Origin: Tenacibaculum soleae
GTDB taxonomy: Bacteria; Bacteroidota; Bacteroidia; Flavobacteriales; Flavobacteriaceae
Reading direction: 5' to 3'
Assembly: GCF_001693415.1 (NCBI RefSeq)
Contig: NZ_MAKX01000001.1
Span: 372,300 to 436,299 of the forward strand
Length of the DNA: 64,000 nt
In this document: positions 16,542 through 25,552 of the stretch, one piece after another
Position numbering within the stretch: position 1 is the stretch's first letter
Layout: every line of letters starts with the position of its first letter
Position numbers and translations under genes: made by a program
Notes under the pieces: model-generated
Told to the model about the DNA's origin: nothing
Databases searched by the model: none
Seen by the model: the letters and a program-made list of their open reading frames with translations, nothing else

Positions 16542-16630
16542 ACTTTAATTTATTTATAGCTAAATTACAAAAAAGAGGGGTTTAATGTAAATAAAAAAGG
16601 GGATATCCTTAAGCAAAAAAATAGTTATTA

Positions 16631-17407
16631 CTAATTAATAAATCTTTTTAACACCTCTATTAAAATCTCTTTGTCTTCAATATAACTCATGTGTCCATTA
16701 GGCAGTTCAATAAAAGGAGTTTTTGTGCGTGCTGCTTCTTCAATGACAGATTGATAATTTAAAACAGTATCTTTTTTACCTACAATAATTAATCGTTTAT
16801 CAATAGTTTGTATAGTGGCTTCTTTATTTTCTCTTAACTGCATTCCTTTTGTTGCTGCAATATAACCTTGTACTGAAGTTTGTTTAGCTATTTTTTTTAC
16901 CTCAGCAATTTTTACAGAAAACTGCTCGCGGGTTTGAAGCGTAAATAAATTAGCTACAGACATTTTAACTAAGTTATCATAATTTACTTTTGCCATTTCA
17001 CAAGCTCTTAAACGCAAACTTTTTCGCTCGTTAGAATCTGCCTGTGCAGTTGAATTTAATAAACATATTCCTTTTATATTTTTCGGATAGAGTTCTGCAA
17101 AAGCCAACGAAACATACCCACCCATTGAATGTCCAATCATATAAAATTTACGCAATAGTAAAGTATTTAAAACCTCTTTTACAGCCATAGCCATGTCATC
17201 CATTGTATGTACATAACCAATACTATCTGTATTTCCATGCCCTAATAAATCAATACAAATTACTCGGTTCTTTTTTATCAACTCTCCTTTAATATCATTC
17301 CATATTGTACTGCTTTCAAGAAATCCATGCAGTAACACAACAGCACTTCCTTTACCAACGTCTGAATATGCTATTTTACTATTTTTATAAATGAGAATCT
17401 TTTCCAT
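16631..17407 (-). CDS. Alpha/beta-fold hydrolase
   Basis: 258 residues. The oxyanion region HGFLESSTIW, the nucleophile elbow GHSMGGYVSLAFAE (Ser), an Asp in IIVGKKDTVL and a His in LPNGHMSYIED give a complete catalytic triad of the MhpC/BioH-like esterases. Substrate unknown. Its -7 element ends only four bases before the ATG (see the promoter entry), implying a leaderless or near-leaderless mRNA. It is divergent from the membrane protein at 17451. Confidence 0.88.
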   Translation of the reverse strand: MEKILIYKNSKIAYSDVGKGSAVVLLHGFLESSTIWNDIKGELIKKNRVICIDLLGHGNTDSIGYVHTMDDMAMAVKEVLNTLLLRKFYMIGHSMGGYVSLAFAELYPKNIKGICLLNSTAQADSNERKSLRLRACEMAKVNYDNLVKMSVANLFTLQTREQFSVKIAEVKKIAKQTSVQGYIAATKGMQLRENKEATIQTIDKRLIIVGKKDTVLNYQSVIEEAARTKTPFIELPNGHMSYIEDKEILIEVLKRFIN

Positions 17408-17411
17408 CTTG

Positions 17412-17419
17412 CAAAAATA
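17412..17419 (-). promoter_or_regulatory. -7 element four bases before the hydrolase start
   Basis: TATTTTTG on the minus strand fits TAnnTTTG exactly. Only four bases separate it from the ATG, so transcription should begin at or beside the start codon. Confidence 0.55.
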
Positions 17420-17450
17420 TGTATCTTTCGCTAGTATTTATTCTAAAACC

Positions 17451-18008
17451 ATGTTAACGTCACCTTTTTCTTCCTTATCAGATATTGCAGAAAAAAAACT
17501 TACTTTTTTTCTTGCTACTGCTACTGTTTGTATACTATATGGCATGTTAAGGATTGATTATTATTTAATAAATGATGTTTGTGAAAACGGAATTTTATCT
17601 TTCGAATTTGCAAAAGATTTTAACATTTCAAAAACTATTTTAAACTCTTGGAATACAAAATCGAAAATTTGTGCTGGAATTAGCCTAGGGCTAGATTTCT
17701 TATTTTTAATGATTTATCCGCTATTAATTGCTTTATTAATTCACAAGCTTAATGAAACTATTTGGAAAGGGCACTCTTTTTATTTTGTAGGGATAATCTT
17801 GTTATTTTCACAACTCTTAACCGCCATTCTTGATACTATTGAAAACATTGGATTGATACAATTGTTACTAGGTAGTACCAATAGTAATTGGAGTTTAATA
17901 GCCTATTATTGTGCTTTTATAAAATTTACAATAATCTCAATTGCTCTTATATACTTGGCTATAAATTTTATCCCTCTTATTATTAAAAACACCACAAAAA
18001 ATGAATAA
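17451..18008 (+). CDS. Hypothetical membrane protein
   Basis: About 185 residues from ATG 17451 (MLTSPFSSLSDIAEKK). The longer frame from 17391 would overlap the divergent hydrolase gene and its promoter. Four hydrophobic segments are evident: near 18-35, 80-102 (GLDFLFLMIYPLLIALLIH), 112-130 and 155-180. I do not recognise the family. A weak -7 like TATCTTTC lies upstream. It overlaps the start of brnQ by 8 bases and is probably co-transcribed with it. Confidence 0.7.
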   Translation: MLTSPFSSLSDIAEKKLTFFLATATVCILYGMLRIDYYLINDVCENGILSFEFAKDFNISKTILNSWNTKSKICAGISLGLDFLFLMIYPLLIALLIHKLNETIWKGHSFYFVGIILLFSQLLTAILDTIENIGLIQLLLGSTNSNWSLIAYYCAFIKFTIISIALIYLAINFIPLIIKNTTKNE

Positions 18009-19275
18009 AACAAAAGATATATATGTTACTGGATTCGCGTTGTTTTCTATGTTTTTTGGTGCAGGTAATTTAATTTTACCTCCTTTTTTAGGTAAAAATG
18101 CAGGAAATTTATGGAGCTGGGTAACCATTGGTTTTTTTATTACCGCAGTATTCATTCCTATTTTAGGAATTTTGGCACATGCCAAATTACAAGGAACTTT
18201 ATATGATTTCGGTAAAAAAGTATCTCCTATTTTTAGCACCGTATACTGCCTCCTTATCTACACTATTTCAATTGCATTACCAGCTCCAAGAACAGCATCC
18301 GTTACTCATGAAATGGCAATTGCTCCTTATTTTAATAGTAGCTCACTAATAACAAGCAGTATTTATTTTAGTTTGGTTTTTGTTTTTGTTATGAACCGAA
18401 CAAAAGTGTTAAATTTATTAGGCAAATTTTTAACTCCTTTAATAATCTTAATCCTATTATCGATTATAATTATTGGAATGTTTTCATCTCCAGAAACAAT
18501 GAATTTATCTACTTTTAAAACACCTTTTATTAGTGGATTATTAGAAGGATATCAAACTTTTGATGCGATTGGGGCTATTGTTGTTGGTGGTATTTTGGTA
18601 ATTTCTATCAACTTTAATAAAGAAACTTCTTTTAAGACAAAGAAAGAATTAATTACCAAAGCTGGTTTTATTGCCGGATTAGGACTATTAATTATTTATG
18701 CTGGATTGATTTATAATGGTGCATTGTTTAACTCAATTTTTAATCAAACAGCCACTAGATCTGAAGTTTTAACCGCATTAAGCACGCAAACTCTTGGTAA
18801 TATTGGCACACTATTTTTAAGCGTACTAGTTAGTTTGGCCTGTTTTACTACTGCTGTTGGAATTATTACCGGAACTGCCGATTATATAAAAGGAATTACT
18901 AATAATTTACAAGAAACTTATATAGCAACCGCTATTATTGGTTGTGTTCTTGGCGTTTTAATAGGTCAATTAGATGTTCGTAATATTATAAACATTGCTT
19001 TACCTGTTTTAATGTTTATTTATCCAATTACTATTGTGCTAATAATTTTAAATGTTATTTCAGATAAATACACCTCTGCACTAGTTTTTAAAATTGTGGT
19101 AGCTATAACTTTTGTTTTTAGTGTTCCCGATTTTTTAGAATTTTTTATTGATAAAGAATACTTAACTAAAGTTAAAACTATAATTCCATTAGCAAATCAG
19201 CATTTAGGTTGGGTATTACCGGCTACTATAAGTTTTATCTTAACCAATATTATAAAAATAAAAAAGCCTGCATAA
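18001..19275 (+). CDS. brnQ: Branched-chain amino acid transport carrier (LIVCS family)
   Basis: 424 residues with about twelve transmembrane helices. FFGAGNLILPPFLGKNAG near the N-terminus is the characteristic LIVCS motif. It imports leucine, isoleucine and valine with a cation. It overlaps the upstream membrane-protein gene by 8 bases. Its stop codon is inside the loop of the following terminator. Confidence 0.92.
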   Translation: MNKTKDIYVTGFALFSMFFGAGNLILPPFLGKNAGNLWSWVTIGFFITAVFIPILGILAHAKLQGTLYDFGKKVSPIFSTVYCLLIYTISIALPAPRTASVTHEMAIAPYFNSSSLITSSIYFSLVFVFVMNRTKVLNLLGKFLTPLIILILLSIIIIGMFSSPETMNLSTFKTPFISGLLEGYQTFDAIGAIVVGGILVISINFNKETSFKTKKELITKAGFIAGLGLLIIYAGLIYNGALFNSIFNQTATRSEVLTALSTQTLGNIGTLFLSVLVSLACFTTAVGIITGTADYIKGITNNLQETYIATAIIGCVLGVLIGQLDVRNIINIALPVLMFIYPITIVLIILNVISDKYTSALVFKIVVAITFVFSVPDFLEFFIDKEYLTKVKTIIPLANQHLGWVLPATISFILTNIIKIKKPA

Positions 19276-19292
19276 CGCAAGCTTTTTTATTT
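19260..19292 (+). terminator. Terminator that contains the brnQ stop codon
   Basis: AAAAAAGC at 19260-19267 pairs with GCTTTTTT at 19281-19288, with an inner TGC/GCA extension. The TAA stop (19273-19275) lies in the loop, so ribosomes reaching the stop would cover the hairpin. Confidence 0.75.
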
Positions 19293-19305
19293 TCACATAA
19301 CTTTA

Positions 19306-19779
19306 TTAAAACCTATACCCTAAGTTTATACCCACTCTTGGTACAACAGAACGAGATTCTGAAGAAAACATATTTCTACCTAGTCCTCCATAAACATCAA
19401 TTACAAAACCTCCACCAGAAATATATTTAGATCCTATTGCTAAACCCAAAGCACCATCTGTATACTCGTTATTATTGTTAATGCCGTTATTAATTCCTAA
19501 AAATACTTCTCCAAAATAATTCCAGTTACTATTGTCTGTAAAATAGTGACGAAAATAAGGAGTAATCATCCATTCTTCGTTGTAAGCAAAATCAGATGAT
19601 TTTTTTTCAAAATTAAACAAAGCTGACAACCCTATTGATGAACGACTGGCCGTGTAATGTTCATACGAAACCTCTAGGGTTTTTAATGCCAATGCATCAA
19701 AAATATCGATTTTTACTTCTTGTTGTGCCTGTGAAAATGAGCTGATTAAAACTACAGCTATTAAAAGTATTTTTTTCAT
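19306..19779 (-). CDS. Small outer-membrane beta-barrel protein (DUF3575-like)
   Basis: 157 residues: signal peptide (1-18, ending SQAQ), then alternating polar/hydrophobic strands with family-like features LEVSYEHY, TPYFRHYF and a C-terminal RVGINLGYRF ending in Phe, as expected for a small outer-membrane barrel. The match to DUF3575 is by pattern and not certain. A promoter with TATGTTTG (19838-19845, minus) lies upstream. The gene follows the feo operon on the same strand but probably has its own transcript. Confidence 0.7.
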   Translation of the reverse strand: MKKILLIAVVLISSFSQAQQEVKIDIFDALALKTLEVSYEHYTASRSSIGLSALFNFEKKSSDFAYNEEWMITPYFRHYFTDNSNWNYFGEVFLGINNGINNNNEYTDGALGLAIGSKYISGGGFVIDVYGGLGRNMFSSESRSVVPRVGINLGYRF

Positions 19780-19892
19780 CTTTAAATTTTAAATCAATTA
19801 TTGTTATACGTAACTTTAACTATCAATTACAATACCACAAACATACATTAATTACAGAACGTGCTACCAATAAAATAATCTATTCTTTATTA

Positions 19893-20009
19893 TCAAGAAC
19901 AACCACAGTCGGTATTACAATTTTTGCTTTTTTTAGTTTTAATAAAAAACTTATTTACTAAAAAAAGGACTGCTAAACCTACAATTATATATGTAATAAT
20001 TTCTTGCAT
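19893..20009 (-). CDS. FeoB-associated Cys-rich small membrane protein
   Basis: 38 residues starting MQEIITYIIVGLAVLF at 20009, where ATG overlaps the feoB stop as TAATG. A longer frame from 20093 lies within feoB and is not credible. One transmembrane helix is followed by a basic linker and the Cys-containing tail KNCNTDCGCS (three Cys). This is the FeoB_associated family pattern, thought to play the accessory role of FeoC in Fe(II) transport; the exact role is unknown. Confidence 0.85.
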   Translation of the reverse strand: MQEIITYIIVGLAVLFLVNKFFIKTKKSKNCNTDCGCS

Positions 20010-22114
20010 TAACTCAATATTTGATAAGCTGCAAAGGCAGATAGATACGCCAAAACTCCCATGCCTACTAATTGTATAATTGGCCATTTCCAACTTTTAG
20101 TTTCTCTTTTAACAATTGCTAAAGTTGCCATACACTGCATTGCAAAGGCATAAAATAGTAATAAAGACATTCCTGTTGCAAAATTAAAGCGCTTTTTACC
20201 AGTTTCTTGATTTATTTCTGACGCCATTTTTTCTTTAATCGTTGTAATATCCTCACCATCATTTTCAACACTATAAATAGTTGCCAAAGTACCAATAAAC
20301 ACTTCTCGTGCTGCAAATGATGCAATTAAACCAATTCCTATTTTCCAATCATAACCTAATGGTTTTACCACTGGCTCTATCGTTTTACCAGCTATACCTA
20401 TATAGGAATTTTCTAATTTTTCTGAGGCAATTTTCTGTGATAATTCTGAGGGTGATAACTGCTGATTAGCTGGGTTTTCAACCACATTTTTTTCTACATT
20501 TTTAAATGATGTTGGTCCGTGCGATGCTAAAAACCACAATACAATAGAGATGGCTAAAATTATTTTTCCTGCTCCAAAAACAAAGGCTTTTGTTTTTTCT
20601 AACACGTCAAAAAACACATTTTTTAATGACGGTAGTTTATAATTAGGCATTTCAACTACAAAAAACGAGTTATTTTTTATTTTTAAAGTTTTATGTAAAA
20701 TATAAGCGCCAATTATTGCAGCACCAAAACCAAGAACATACAAACTTAGTAAAGTTAACCCTTGTAAGCTTAAAACTCCAAATACTTTTGTATCAGGAAC
20801 AATCAAAGCTATTAAAATTGCATACACAGGCAAACGTGCAGAACATGTTGTAAACGGTGTTACTAAAATGGTTATCAAACGCTCTTTCCAACTAGATATG
20901 GTACGTGTTGCCATAATTGCTGGTATAGCACATGCTGTTCCTGAAATTAAGGGTATTACACTTTTACCACTCATTCCAAAACGGCGCATAATTTTATCCA
21001 TTAAAAACACCACTCTACTCATATACCCTGTTTCTTCTAAAATAGCTATAAATAAAAATAATATAGCTATTTGTGGTATAAAAATAACTACTCCTCCAAT
21101 TCCTGGAATAATTCCTTCGGTTAACAAATCAGTTAATTTACCTGACGAAAGGTTCATCTTTGTAAACTCAGCAATGTTAGCAAACAAATCGTCTATAAAA
21201 TCCATTGGCATAGAAGCCCAATCAAAAACAGATTGAAAGATTAACAATAACAATCCGAAAAAAATAAAATACCCAAATATTTTATGTGTAAAAACCCTGT
21301 CTAATTTCGATCGTAAATCGGTTGCTTTTGATGTATCAACCGTATAGGTTTCTTTTAAAATTGAATTTATTTTTTGATAACGATAAATGGTTTCTTTATG
21401 CTGATACCTTTTTTGCTTTGGCTCATTTTTCTCAAACAACTCTAGCTCTTTTTTCTCATCCTCAGATAATAAAAAAGTATGCTTTTGGGTAAGCATCATC
21501 CACAATTTATAAGATAGAAAACTAGGATTTATCTTTTGTAATTCCTTAAAATAATTTGTATCTATTTTTGATGAAATTTCATTAAAACTAGAATAAGTAT
21601 CTAACTCTTTATAATTTTCTATTGCAGTTTTTACAGCACCTACCCCTTTATTATTTCTTGCTGATATCAATACTACTTTTGTATGTAAATCCTTTTCTAA
21701 CTTTTTAATATCAATTGAAATTCCCTTACGCTGCATCTGATCAGCCATGTTTAAGGCTAAAATAGTAGGCATTTCTAAATCTTGAATTTGAGAAAAAAGC
21801 AGCAAATTTCGTTTTAAATTCTCAACATCAGCAACAACTACAATTACATCAGGTTTTTCATTTTCATCAGCATTCAACAATGTTTTTAAAACAATACTTT
21901 CATCAATTGATGTTGGATTAATACTATAAGTCCCTGGCAAATCGGTTATAATTGCCGATTTTTTGGCTGATAATTTACAAGTTCCTTCCTTTTTATCAAC
22001 CGTTACCCCTGGGTAATTACCAACTTTTTGATTTAACCCTGTTAATTGATTAAATAATGATGTTTTTCCGGTATTCGGATTTCCAATTAAAGCTACTTTA
22101 ATACGCTTGTTCAT
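20009..22114 (-). CDS. feoB: Ferrous iron transporter FeoB
   Basis: 701 residues. The N-terminal G-protein domain carries GNPNTGKTSLFNQL (G1), DLPGTYS (G3) and NMAD (G4), followed by a helical GDI-like region. The membrane part has the two Gate motifs, visible in RRFGMSGKSVIPLISG and ARLPVYAILIALIVP, and a C-terminal helix block. It imports Fe(II) across the inner membrane. It lies three bases after feoA and overlaps the small Cys-rich gene, giving a complete feo operon. Confidence 0.96.
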   Translation of the reverse strand: MNKRIKVALIGNPNTGKTSLFNQLTGLNQKVGNYPGVTVDKKEGTCKLSAKKSAIITDLPGTYSINPTSIDESIVLKTLLNADENEKPDVIVVVADVENLKRNLLLFSQIQDLEMPTILALNMADQMQRKGISIDIKKLEKDLHTKVVLISARNNKGVGAVKTAIENYKELDTYSSFNEISSKIDTNYFKELQKINPSFLSYKLWMMLTQKHTFLLSEDEKKELELFEKNEPKQKRYQHKETIYRYQKINSILKETYTVDTSKATDLRSKLDRVFTHKIFGYFIFFGLLLLIFQSVFDWASMPMDFIDDLFANIAEFTKMNLSSGKLTDLLTEGIIPGIGGVVIFIPQIAILFLFIAILEETGYMSRVVFLMDKIMRRFGMSGKSVIPLISGTACAIPAIMATRTISSWKERLITILVTPFTTCSARLPVYAILIALIVPDTKVFGVLSLQGLTLLSLYVLGFGAAIIGAYILHKTLKIKNNSFFVVEMPNYKLPSLKNVFFDVLEKTKAFVFGAGKIILAISIVLWFLASHGPTSFKNVEKNVVENPANQQLSPSELSQKIASEKLENSYIGIAGKTIEPVVKPLGYDWKIGIGLIASFAAREVFIGTLATIYSVENDGEDITTIKEKMASEINQETGKKRFNFATGMSLLLFYAFAMQCMATLAIVKRETKSWKWPIIQLVGMGVLAYLSAFAAYQILS

Positions 22115-22117
22115 CAG

Positions 22118-22342
22118 TTATATTTTGGTAATTGTAATTTTACTTGCCGTTTCTTTTCGTATTGCTAAATGACTTCCATCTACACATATATAAACCGGAT
22201 CATTAAAAGGAGCAACTTGCATTAATTCAACTTCTGTACCTGGCAAACAGCCCATTTCTAATAATTTTAAAGGGATAATATCTAAGCAGTCTTCAGATAT
22301 AATTCCACGTTCTCCGATAAGTAAAGTTGCAATTGAATTCAA
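22118..22342 (-). CDS. feoA: Ferrous iron transport protein FeoA
   Basis: 74 residues of the SH3-like FeoA domain (LLEMGCLPGTEVELMQVAPFNDPVYICVDG is the core region, spanning about 30-60). I place the start at TTG 22342 because the longest frame, from ATG 22402, begins upstream of the -7 element at 22366-22373, and the extra 20 residues are hydrophobic and unlike the family. FeoA is a cytosolic partner that modulates FeoB. It is the first gene of the feo operon. Confidence 0.88.
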   Translation of the reverse strand: MNSIATLLIGERGIISEDCLDIIPLKLLEMGCLPGTEVELMQVAPFNDPVYICVDGSHLAIRKETASKITITKI

Positions 22343-22365
22343 AATAACACATATAAATTGGCTTG

Positions 22366-22397
22366 CAAAGATACTAAAATAGAACCATTCTAAACAA
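22366..22397 (-). promoter_or_regulatory. feo operon promoter
   Basis: On the minus strand TTG (22395-22397), a 21-base spacer and TATCTTTG (22366-22373) match the Bacteroidota consensus. Transcription should begin near 22360, which rules out the ATG at 22402 as the feoA start. No copy of the 407/470 palindrome is apparent here. Confidence 0.65.
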
Positions 22398-22432
22398 TAC
22401 ACTTGTAACTATCTTACCTTTCATTTTTAAGG

Positions 22433-22462
22433 TTGTTCTCTGTATTTGAAATCTTATATTTG
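22433..22462 (+). promoter_or_regulatory. holB promoter with -7 element four bases before the ATG
   Basis: TTG (22433-22435), 19 bases, TATATTTG (22455-22462), then four bases and the ATG at 22467. Transcript and coding region should start almost together. Confidence 0.6.
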
Positions 22463-22466
22463 TTGC

Positions 22467-23618
22467 ATGACTTTCGATCAAATTATAGGACAAGAACATA
22501 TAAAAAAACATTTACAGCAATCTGCTGAAAATAATAGAATACCACACGCGCAACTTTTTATTGGTAAAGAAGGTACAGGTACATTACCAATGGCAATTGC
22601 TTATGCTCAATTTTTGTTATGTAAATCATCAAGTAACGAAGAGGCTTGTGCTATAAAATGCAATAAATTACAGCATCCTGATTTGCATTTTGCTTTTCCT
22701 GTAACCACCAACGATTCGGTAAAAAAACACCCTGTTAGCAACTTATTTTTGAATGACTGGAGAAGTTTTATCGAAAAACAACCTTATGGAAACGTTTTTG
22801 ATTGGTCTAAACATATTGGTGTAGAAAATAAACAAGGGCAAATAGGGGTTGATGAAGCGCAAGATATTGTTAAAAAACTACAACTAAAATCGTATGAAGG
22901 TGGTTTTAAAGTAATGATTATTTGGATGGCAGAAAAAATGAATATTGCAGCCGCAAATAAGTTATTAAAATTGATTGAAGAGCCTCCTAATAAAACAATT
23001 TTTTTATTGATTACTGAAGATGAAGGGCAAATTATAAACACCATAAAATCAAGATGCCAAGCATTAAACTTTCCTTCACTAAGTGATACAGATATTGCCG
23101 ATGCTTTAATTGAAAACGAAAACATTTTGGAAAATGAAGCGGTTAAAATTGCGCATCAATCCGAAGGAAATTACAACAAAGCATTGCATATTTTAAATAA
23201 TAATTCAAATGATTTAATTTTTGAAGAATGGTTTATTACTTGGATTCGTGCAGCTTTTAAGGCTAAAGGTAATGCTGCCGTTATACAAGATTTAATCGGC
23301 TGGTCTGAAATTATTGCAAAATCAGGTAGAGAAACACAAAAACAATTTTTACAATATTGTTTACAGTTTTTTAGGCAAGCTCTATTATTAAATTACGGCA
23401 CACCTGATTTGGTTTTTTTAGAAACAAAATCTGCAAATTTTCAACTTTCAAAGTTCGCTCCTTTTATACATAGTGCTAATATTTTAACTATTGAAAAAGA
23501 AGTAAGTGACGCTCAATATCATATTGAAAGAAACGGAAATGCTAAAATAATTTTATTAGATTTATCTATTAAATTAACCCGTCTTTTACATAGTAAAGAA
23601 GAAAAAATTCAATCATAA
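22467..23618 (+). CDS. holB: DNA polymerase III delta' subunit
   Basis: 383 residues beginning MTFDQIIGQEHIKKHLQQSA, as clamp-loader subunits do. The upstream in-frame ATG at 22446 lies before the -7 element and cannot be in the transcript. IGKEGTGTLPMAIAYAQFLLC is a degenerate P-loop (no GKT), fitting delta', which does not hydrolyse ATP. KLLKLIEEPPNKTIFLLIT and TIKSRCQALNFPSL are typical of clamp-loader AAA+ domains (the SRC motif). It opens a + strand set with the lipoprotein and kinase genes downstream. Confidence 0.9.
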   Translation: MTFDQIIGQEHIKKHLQQSAENNRIPHAQLFIGKEGTGTLPMAIAYAQFLLCKSSSNEEACAIKCNKLQHPDLHFAFPVTTNDSVKKHPVSNLFLNDWRSFIEKQPYGNVFDWSKHIGVENKQGQIGVDEAQDIVKKLQLKSYEGGFKVMIIWMAEKMNIAAANKLLKLIEEPPNKTIFLLITEDEGQIINTIKSRCQALNFPSLSDTDIADALIENENILENEAVKIAHQSEGNYNKALHILNNNSNDLIFEEWFITWIRAAFKAKGNAAVIQDLIGWSEIIAKSGRETQKQFLQYCLQFFRQALLLNYGTPDLVFLETKSANFQLSKFAPFIHSANILTIEKEVSDAQYHIERNGNAKIILLDLSIKLTRLLHSKEEKIQS

Positions 23619-23620
23619 TT

Positions 23621-24085
23621 ATGAAAATAAAACATCTTTTTATCTTACTTTTCGGATTACTTTTTGCTACCTGTAATCAAAATAAAAAAGATACCCTTAA
23701 AAATTATATGATTGGTAATTGGGAAACCACTTATTTAAAAATAAAAATGGTTACCGTAAACAAAACTGATAGTACATCCGTTTTTGAAGATAATTTTAGT
23801 AAACCCAATACAGGTAAAGCCCAATCTTCTTATAAAAAAGATGGAACATTTTCAGCTTGGTTTAAACAACCGGATGGTAAAAAAATAGATGAAACTAGCG
23901 GAAAATGGAAAACCAAAAACGATAGTTTATATATTAATTATACATATTTAGGAAAACAAGTACAAGCCTGGTATAAAATAAATAAAACAAAAAAAGGTTT
24001 TAAAGGAACCGTAATATACGATTGGGATAACGATGGCGAGTTTGACGATACCTTAATTATGAATACTAAAAGACTAAAACAATAA
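23621..24085 (+). CDS. Putative lipoprotein, lipocalin-like
   Basis: 154 residues with a lipoprotein signal peptide (lipobox LFATC, Cys18). The rest is rich in beta strand, with MIGNWETTY, GTFSAWFKQPDGK, SGKWKTKNDSLYINY and a DWDNDGEFDD segment. This arrangement recalls the lipocalin-like lipoproteins of Bacteroidota, which begin with a G-x-W motif. Function unknown. It lies between holB (2-base gap) and the kinase gene (2-base gap), so all three are probably co-transcribed. Confidence 0.75.
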   Translation: MKIKHLFILLFGLLFATCNQNKKDTLKNYMIGNWETTYLKIKMVTVNKTDSTSVFEDNFSKPNTGKAQSSYKKDGTFSAWFKQPDGKKIDETSGKWKTKNDSLYINYTYLGKQVQAWYKINKTKKGFKGTVIYDWDNDGEFDDTLIMNTKRLKQ

Positions 24086-24087
24086 GT

Positions 24088-25548
24088 TTGCTAAATATTA
24101 AAAACATATCGCTACGAATTAGAATTTTTTTATCAATGATACTATTGGTATTATTGGCCTCTATTTTAATTATAAGTGTTACTATATATCAATACGGTGA
24201 ACAAACGGATGATTATAATAAACTTCGCTTTGAACGTAAAGAAACATCTACTAAAAATGATATTGAAATTGAATTAAAGCGTAGAACAACATACCCTGTA
24301 ACCACTAGTAATTTAGCTAAAATTTTTCAAGACCGGATTTATAATATTGCGTACGTTCATAAATTAACAATATCTATGTTTGATATGAATGGGCAATTAT
24401 TAAAATCGTCAATACCTTATAATTTTGACAAGAAAGAAGGCAAAAACTTAACACAAGAAACCGTTAATAAGCTTGCCAACAGCTCTGAACACCGAATACC
24501 AGGAATTGAAATAAAAGAAGGAATTACCTATCAATCATCTTTTTCTTATTTAACAGATACTAGATTTAAAAGAATTGGTATTTTACAAATACAAATAGCC
24601 CAAAATAATGAGGAACAAAAACATGAATTACGTGAATTTATATCGCGCTTATTACTTGTTTATCTTTTAATGTTTATAATTGCTATTGCTTTGGCTTATT
24701 TTTTATCGAGTTATATTACCCGATCTATTCAAACAATTTCTGCAAAAATTAAAGAAACCCGTTTAAATCAGCGGAATGAAAAAATAACCCTAAACTCAGC
24801 AAGCTCTGAAATAAACTCTCTTATTGACTCTTACAATAATATGATTGATCAACTAGAGGAAAGTGCTGTAAAATTAGCTAAAAGCGAGCGTGAACAAGCT
24901 TGGAGAGAGATGGCTAAACAAGTGGCGCATGAAATAAAAAACCCATTAACACCAATGCGTCTTTCTGTGCAAAGTTTTGACAGACGATTCAATCCTGAAG
25001 ACCCAAATATTAAAGAAAAAATGTCTGAATATAGCGAAACATTAATTCAACAAATTGATGTACTAAGCTCCATTGCTTCTGCTTTTTCTGACTTTGCAAA
25101 AATGCCTACACAACGTCGTGAAAAACTAAATGTTGTTGATATTGTTAAACATTCTCTTGATATTTTTAACGAAAACTATATTCATTACATACCACAAGAA
25201 ACTGAAATCTTTGCACATTTAGATAAAACTCAATTAATTCGTGTTGTAACAAACCTAGTTAAAAATGCTACACAAGCTATTAAACAAAATGAAATCAACC
25301 CAAAAATAGAAGTAAAAGTAACTTCTGATAGTAATAATTTAAAAATTATTGTTTCTGATAACGGAAAAGGTATTGCAGATACTAACAAAGAATTAATTTT
25401 CGAACCTAAATTCACCACCAAAACAAGTGGTATGGGCTTAGGTTTAGCCATGATAAAAAACATAATTGAAGCGTATAACGGAACCATCAGCTTTACATCA
25501 ACCGAAGGTATCGGAACCGTTTTTACCGTAATTTTACCCAAAACTTAA
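24088..25548 (+). CDS. Membrane histidine kinase, NtrY-like
   Basis: 486 residues from a TTG start two bases after the previous stop; no better ATG precedes the first helix. Order: transmembrane helix (11-33), periplasmic sensor region (about 36-185), second helix (about 188-208), HAMP, HisKA with phospho-acceptor His281 (HEIKNPLTPM), HATPase with VTNLVKNATQAI, SDNGKGI and TSGMGLGLAMIKNI. The H-box and short linker resemble NtrY-type kinases. No response regulator gene adjoins; its partner must be elsewhere. Confidence 0.88.
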   Translation: MLNIKNISLRIRIFLSMILLVLLASILIISVTIYQYGEQTDDYNKLRFERKETSTKNDIEIELKRRTTYPVTTSNLAKIFQDRIYNIAYVHKLTISMFDMNGQLLKSSIPYNFDKKEGKNLTQETVNKLANSSEHRIPGIEIKEGITYQSSFSYLTDTRFKRIGILQIQIAQNNEEQKHELREFISRLLLVYLLMFIIAIALAYFLSSYITRSIQTISAKIKETRLNQRNEKITLNSASSEINSLIDSYNNMIDQLEESAVKLAKSEREQAWREMAKQVAHEIKNPLTPMRLSVQSFDRRFNPEDPNIKEKMSEYSETLIQQIDVLSSIASAFSDFAKMPTQRREKLNVVDIVKHSLDIFNENYIHYIPQETEIFAHLDKTQLIRVVTNLVKNATQAIKQNEINPKIEVKVTSDSNNLKIIVSDNGKGIADTNKELIFEPKFTTKTSGMGLGLAMIKNIIEAYNGTISFTSTEGIGTVFTVILPKT

Positions 25549-25552
25549 TCCA

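Noticed and set aside
19837..22445. A copy of the 407/470 iron palindrome in front of the feo operon
   Set aside because: I compared the feoA upstream region with the motif and saw only partial TTTAG matches, not a palindrome.
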